Under the pieces are notes generated by a model, which did no database searches, was not told where the DNA came from, and was given only the letters and a program-made list of their open reading frames with translations. From contig NZ_BSSM01000012.1 of NCBI RefSeq assembly GCF_030269125.1, positions 124,001-188,000 on the forward strand: 64,000 nucleotides of DNA. Direction: 5' to 3'. Positions 60,873 through 64,000 of this stretch are shown piece after piece; within the stretch, counting starts at the first letter, position 1, and the number at the start of each line of letters is the position of its first letter. This stretch comes from Streptomyces hygroscopicus subsp. hygroscopicus (lineage in GTDB: Bacteria > Actinomycetota > Actinomycetes > Streptomycetales > Streptomycetaceae). The position numbers and the translations under genes are program-made.

Positions 60873-61301
60873 GTGGCTGCCCGCAACACGGCCCGCAAGC
60901 GCGCCTTCCAGATCCTCTTCGAGGGCGACCAGCGCGGCGCCGACGTCCTCACGGTCCTCGCCGACTGGGTGCGGCTGTCCCGGTCCGACACCCGGCAGCC
61001 GCCGGTCAGCGAGTACACGATGCAGCTGGTCGAGGGGTACGCCGAGCACGCCCGGCGCATCGACGAGCTGATCGCCCAGTACGCGGTCGGGTGGACGCTC
61101 GACCGGATGCCGGTCGTGGACCGCAACATCCTGCGGCTGGGCGCGTACGAGCTGATCTGGGAGGACGAGACCCCGGACGCCGTCGTGCTGGACGAGATGG
61201 TGCAGCTGGCGAAGGAGTTCTCGACCGATGAGTCGCCCTCGTTCGTCAACGGTCTGCTGGGTCGGCTCAAGGAGCTGAAGCCGTCGCTCCGCCGGGCCTA
61301 G
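60873..61301 (+). CDS. nusB: Transcription antitermination factor NusB
   Basis: This 142-residue all-helical protein binds boxA RNA with S10 in rRNA antitermination. It begins AARNTARKRAFQILFE and contains WTLDRMPVVDRNILRLGAYEL and DEMVQLAKEFSTDESPSFVNGLLG, which are the family core. The GTG start directly follows efp, so translation is probably coupled. Confidence 0.95.
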   Translation: MAARNTARKRAFQILFEGDQRGADVLTVLADWVRLSRSDTRQPPVSEYTMQLVEGYAEHARRIDELIAQYAVGWTLDRMPVVDRNILRLGAYELIWEDETPDAVVLDEMVQLAKEFSTDESPSFVNGLLGRLKELKPSLRRA

Positions 61302-61340
61302 CCGTCGGCTGCGCCGGGCTTGGCCGGAAAGACCGCCTGG

Positions 61341-61415
61341 AGGGGCGCGGGGAGAATTGCGACACGAAGGCCACGAGTCGTCCGTGGCCTGTCGCGCAGT
61401 TCCCCCGCGCCCCTT
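61341..61415. repeat. Streptomyces GGGGCGCGGGG-type intergenic hairpin element
   Basis: AGGGGCGCGGGG (61341-61352) pairs with CCCCGCGCCCCT (61403-61414), and internal segments GGCCACG/CGTGGCC also pair. From memory, very similar elements with a GCGCGGGGAAC core are dispersed in Streptomyces genomes after genes. Confidence 0.55.
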
Positions 61416-61469
61416 ACGCATGGGCGCGGCCACCGGCGTCGACGGCGTGGCCCGACGGCCGTGACAAAC

Positions 61470-61515
61470 GTCGCCGGGGTGGCCCGAACCGTCTGGTTCA
61501 GGCCACCCCGGCGAC
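61470..61515. terminator. Bidirectional terminator between nusB and bldD
   Basis: GTCGCCGGGGTGGCC and GGCCACCCCGGCGAC pair over 15 bp. A further GAACC/GGTTC pair extends the stem to a GTCT loop. It lies between convergent genes and is closest to the bldD stop. Confidence 0.8.
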
Positions 61516-61541
61516 ACGTTTCTGCGTAGGGCCCTACGTCC

Positions 61542-62045
61542 TCACGCCTCTTCGTGCGTGGCGACCGCGCGACGGGCGTCCGCGTCCAGGACGCCCCAGC
61601 TGATCAGCTGCTCGGTGAGGACCGACGGGGACTGGTCGTAGATGACGGCGAGTGTGCGCAGGTCGTCCTGGCGGATGGACAGCACCTTGCCGTTGTAGTC
61701 GCCGCGCTGGGACTGGATCGTCGCCGCGTAGCGCTGGAGGGGGCCCGCCTTCTCGGCCGGCACGGTCGCCAGCCGCTCCAGGTCGAGGACCAGCTTCGGC
61801 GGCGGCTCGGCGGCGCCGCCAGGCGTGGTGCCCGGCAGAAGCTCCTGTACCGGGACGCCATAGAAGTCGGCCAGCTCGGCAAGGCGCTGCACGGTCACGG
61901 CACGGTCGCCGCGCTCGTACGAGCCCACCACCACGGCCTTCCAGCGACCCTGGGACTTCTCCTCGACACCGTGGAGGGAAAGGCCCTGCTGGGTGCGGAT
62001 GGCCCGGAGCTTGGCCCCGAGCTGTTTGGCGTATTCGCTGGACAT
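61542..62045 (-). CDS. bldD: BldD, c-di-GMP-dependent developmental repressor
   Basis: This 167-residue master regulator holds back sporulation genes during vegetative growth. The N-terminal XRE-type helix-turn-helix spans about residues 10-70 (LRAIRTQQGLSLHGVEEKSQ). The C-terminal domain carries the c-di-GMP signature RGD-x8-RQDD exactly at Arg114-Asp116 and Arg125-Asp128. Tetrameric c-di-GMP makes BldD a dimer that binds DNA. The sequence matches S. coelicolor BldD from memory. It is divergent from pyrR and has a palindrome over its own promoter. Confidence 0.97.
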   Translation of the reverse strand: MSSEYAKQLGAKLRAIRTQQGLSLHGVEEKSQGRWKAVVVGSYERGDRAVTVQRLAELADFYGVPVQELLPGTTPGGAAEPPPKLVLDLERLATVPAEKAGPLQRYAATIQSQRGDYNGKVLSIRQDDLRTLAVIYDQSPSVLTEQLISWGVLDADARRAVATHEEA

Positions 62046-62101
62046 ATAGCTCCCCGGACACTGTGTCGACGCGGCCGGCTGTCTTCCCGCCGCGCGTTTT
62101 G

Positions 62102-62144
62102 GTAACTCACTGTGAGGTTACGCAGCGTGATTCTTCTGCGTCAA
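62102..62144 (-). promoter_or_regulatory. bldD promoter with autoregulatory BldD-type operator
   Basis: On the minus strand TTGACG (62139-62144), an 18-bp spacer and TAACCT (62115-62120) make a strong vegetative promoter. The palindrome TCAC-T-GTGA (62107-62115), nested in GTAAC/GTTAC arms (62102-62121), covers the -10 and start point. BldD is known to repress its own gene. Confidence 0.7.
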
Positions 62145-62249
62145 GCCGAATGGGCCACCCCGACGCTTCCGTGGTAGTGAACACCGGATGGGCCAAGGGG
62201 GTGACCGGAGACCGCCCCGGGGACCTGCTACGGTAGATGGCGCAATTCC

Positions 62250-62291
62250 GACGTCCTTTAAGGTCCGTCCCGTGAGGCGGAGAAGGAGGTC
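62250..62291 (+). promoter_or_regulatory. PyrR-binding loop in a hairpin sequestering the pyrR Shine-Dalgarno sequence
   Basis: GAC-G-TCCTT (62250-62258) pairs with AAGGA-G-GTC (62283-62291), which includes the Shine-Dalgarno AAGGAGG. An inner CCG/CGG stem (62265-62267, 62278-62280) presents the loop TCCCGTGAGG, which fits the PyrR-recognition consensus (UCC-N-G-N-GAGG). Binding by UMP-loaded PyrR would stabilise the hairpin and block translation. Confidence 0.7.
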
Positions 62292-62299
62292 CGTTTTCT

Positions 62300-62872
62300 A
62301 TGGACACGAACGCCCACCCCCAGGCGACCGATGCCCGGCCCGTTCTCGAGGGCCCCGACATCGCGCGGGTGCTGACCCGCATCGCCCACGAGATCGTCGA
62401 GCGCGCCAAGGGCGCCGACGACGTGGTGCTCCTCGGCATTCCCACCCGGGGCGTCTTCCTCGCCCAGCGGCTGGCCGCCAAGCTCGAGCAGATCACCGAC
62501 CGCGCCATCCCGGTCGGCTCCCTCGACATCACCATGTACCGCGACGACCTGCGCATGCACCCGCCGCGTGCGCTGGCCCGCACCGAGATCCCCGGTGACG
62601 GCCTCGACGGCAAACTGGTCGTCCTCGTGGACGACGTGCTCTTCTCCGGTCGCACCATCCGCGCCGCCCTCGACGCCCTGAACGACCTCGGGCGCCCACG
62701 CGCGGTCCAGCTCGCGGTCCTGGTCGACCGCGGCCACCGCGAACTGCCGATCCGCGCCGACTACGTCGGCAAGAACCTCCCCACGTCGCTGCGGGAGACG
62801 GTCAAGGTCCAGCTCGCCGAGGAGGACGGTCGCGACACCGTGCTGCTCGGTGTGAAGCCGGCCGACCAGTAG
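62300..62872 (+). CDS. pyrR: PyrR, bifunctional pyr operon regulator / uracil phosphoribosyltransferase
   Basis: This 190-residue PRTase-fold protein senses UMP/PRPP and binds pyr leader RNA. The PRPP motif is VLVDDVLFSGRTIRAA and the N-terminal GIPTRGVFLAQRLA is typical. The RNA-binding basic face lies around SLDITMYRDDL. AAGGAGG, 10 bases before the ATG, is one of the best Shine-Dalgarno sequences in the window. It is the first gene of the pyrR-pyrB-pyrC operon, divergent from bldD. Confidence 0.95.
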   Translation: MDTNAHPQATDARPVLEGPDIARVLTRIAHEIVERAKGADDVVLLGIPTRGVFLAQRLAAKLEQITDRAIPVGSLDITMYRDDLRMHPPRALARTEIPGDGLDGKLVVLVDDVLFSGRTIRAALDALNDLGRPRAVQLAVLVDRGHRELPIRADYVGKNLPTSLRETVKVQLAEEDGRDTVLLGVKPADQ

Positions 62873-62961
62873 CGACCCAGGCGCACAAGGGTCGCTTCGG
62901 CGTACCCGCCCGTGCCCGGGTTCGCCCCTAACCTCCCGAACTGCCTTACGGAGCCTGACAG

Positions 62962-63939
<978 letters not shown>

Positions 63940-63943
63940 GAAC

Positions 63944-64000
63944 ATGAGCAAGATCCTGATCCGCGGTGCGAAGGTGCTGGGCGGCGAACCGCAGGACGTG
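63944..64000 (+). CDS. pyrC: Dihydroorotase, 5' end only
   Basis: Nineteen codons (MSKILIRGAKVLGGEPQDV) are visible before the window ends. They match the N-terminus of actinobacterial PyrC, and the start is 4 bases after the pyrB stop, with GAGGAGAAG upstream. The gene is cut by the window edge, not broken. Confidence 0.85.
   Translation, partial: MSKILIRGAKVLGGEPQDV

Overview
The window is chromosomal DNA of a Streptomyces species. GC content is very high and third codon positions are almost always G or C. GTG and TTG starts are frequent, and many genes have a -10-like TANNNT box 6-8 bp before the start codon, which suggests leaderless transcripts. Two Streptomyces developmental genes are present: ssgB (sporulation-specific division) and bldD (c-di-GMP-responsive master repressor). 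Gene order matches, from memory, the conserved core arm of S. coelicolor around SCO1486-SCO1550. I see no insertion sequence, prophage, CRISPR array or secondary-metabolite cluster, so this is a housekeeping and development region and not a genomic island.

Layout, left to right. 1-5.6 kb: a small membrane protein, an APH-fold kinase, a zinc-ribbon ORF, a Gly-Cys-Val-Val-Val tRNA operon on the minus strand, the p-aminobenzoate pair pabB-pabC, and a tandem-GNAT protein. 5.6-12.8 kb: a DsbA/FrnE oxidoreductase, small membrane proteins, an ABATE/CGNR zinc-finger protein, ssgB, two identical tRNA-Val(CAC) genes around an SRPBCC gene, a DUF2207 membrane protein and a DnaQ-type exonuclease. 12.9-14.7 kb: a translationally coupled pair made of a DUF4365 (PD-(D/E)XK-like) protein and an uncharacterised 404-residue partner. 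This is the least understood gene pair in the window.

14.8-25.7 kb: thrS and a HIT hydrolase, an unknown multi-TM protein, an EF-G paralogue with degraded GTPase motifs, and the phosphatidylinositol mannoside set (PIP synthase, acyltransferase, PimA-type glycosyltransferase). 25.8-37.6 kb: pdxS-pdxT (vitamin B6), yebC, ruvC-ruvA-ruvB, yajC-secD-secF-apt and relA. These link PLP supply, Holliday-junction processing, protein export, purine salvage and (p)ppGpp. 37.7-45.7 kb: a DUF349 protein, a membrane-anchored cyclophilin, an MBL hydrolase, hisS, a VKOR protein, rarA, and rpsD with a long leader.

45.9-57.8 kb: an AfsR/LuxR-like NB-ARC-TPR protein without a recognisable DNA-binding domain, and, divergently, DUF948, a small protein, alaS, ruvX, mltG, aroE and aroC-aroK-aroB (shikimate pathway). 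58-64 kb: a proline-rich P-loop kinase-like protein, an M24-fold peptidase homologue with altered metal ligands, efp, nusB, bldD (minus strand), and the start of the pyrimidine operon pyrR-pyrB-pyrC, which is cut by the right edge. The clearest regulatory elements are a PyrR-type loop in a hairpin that sequesters the pyrR Shine-Dalgarno sequence, a BldD-type palindrome over the bldD promoter, a BldD-like site beside ssgB, and a dyad inside the promoter of the AfsR-like gene.
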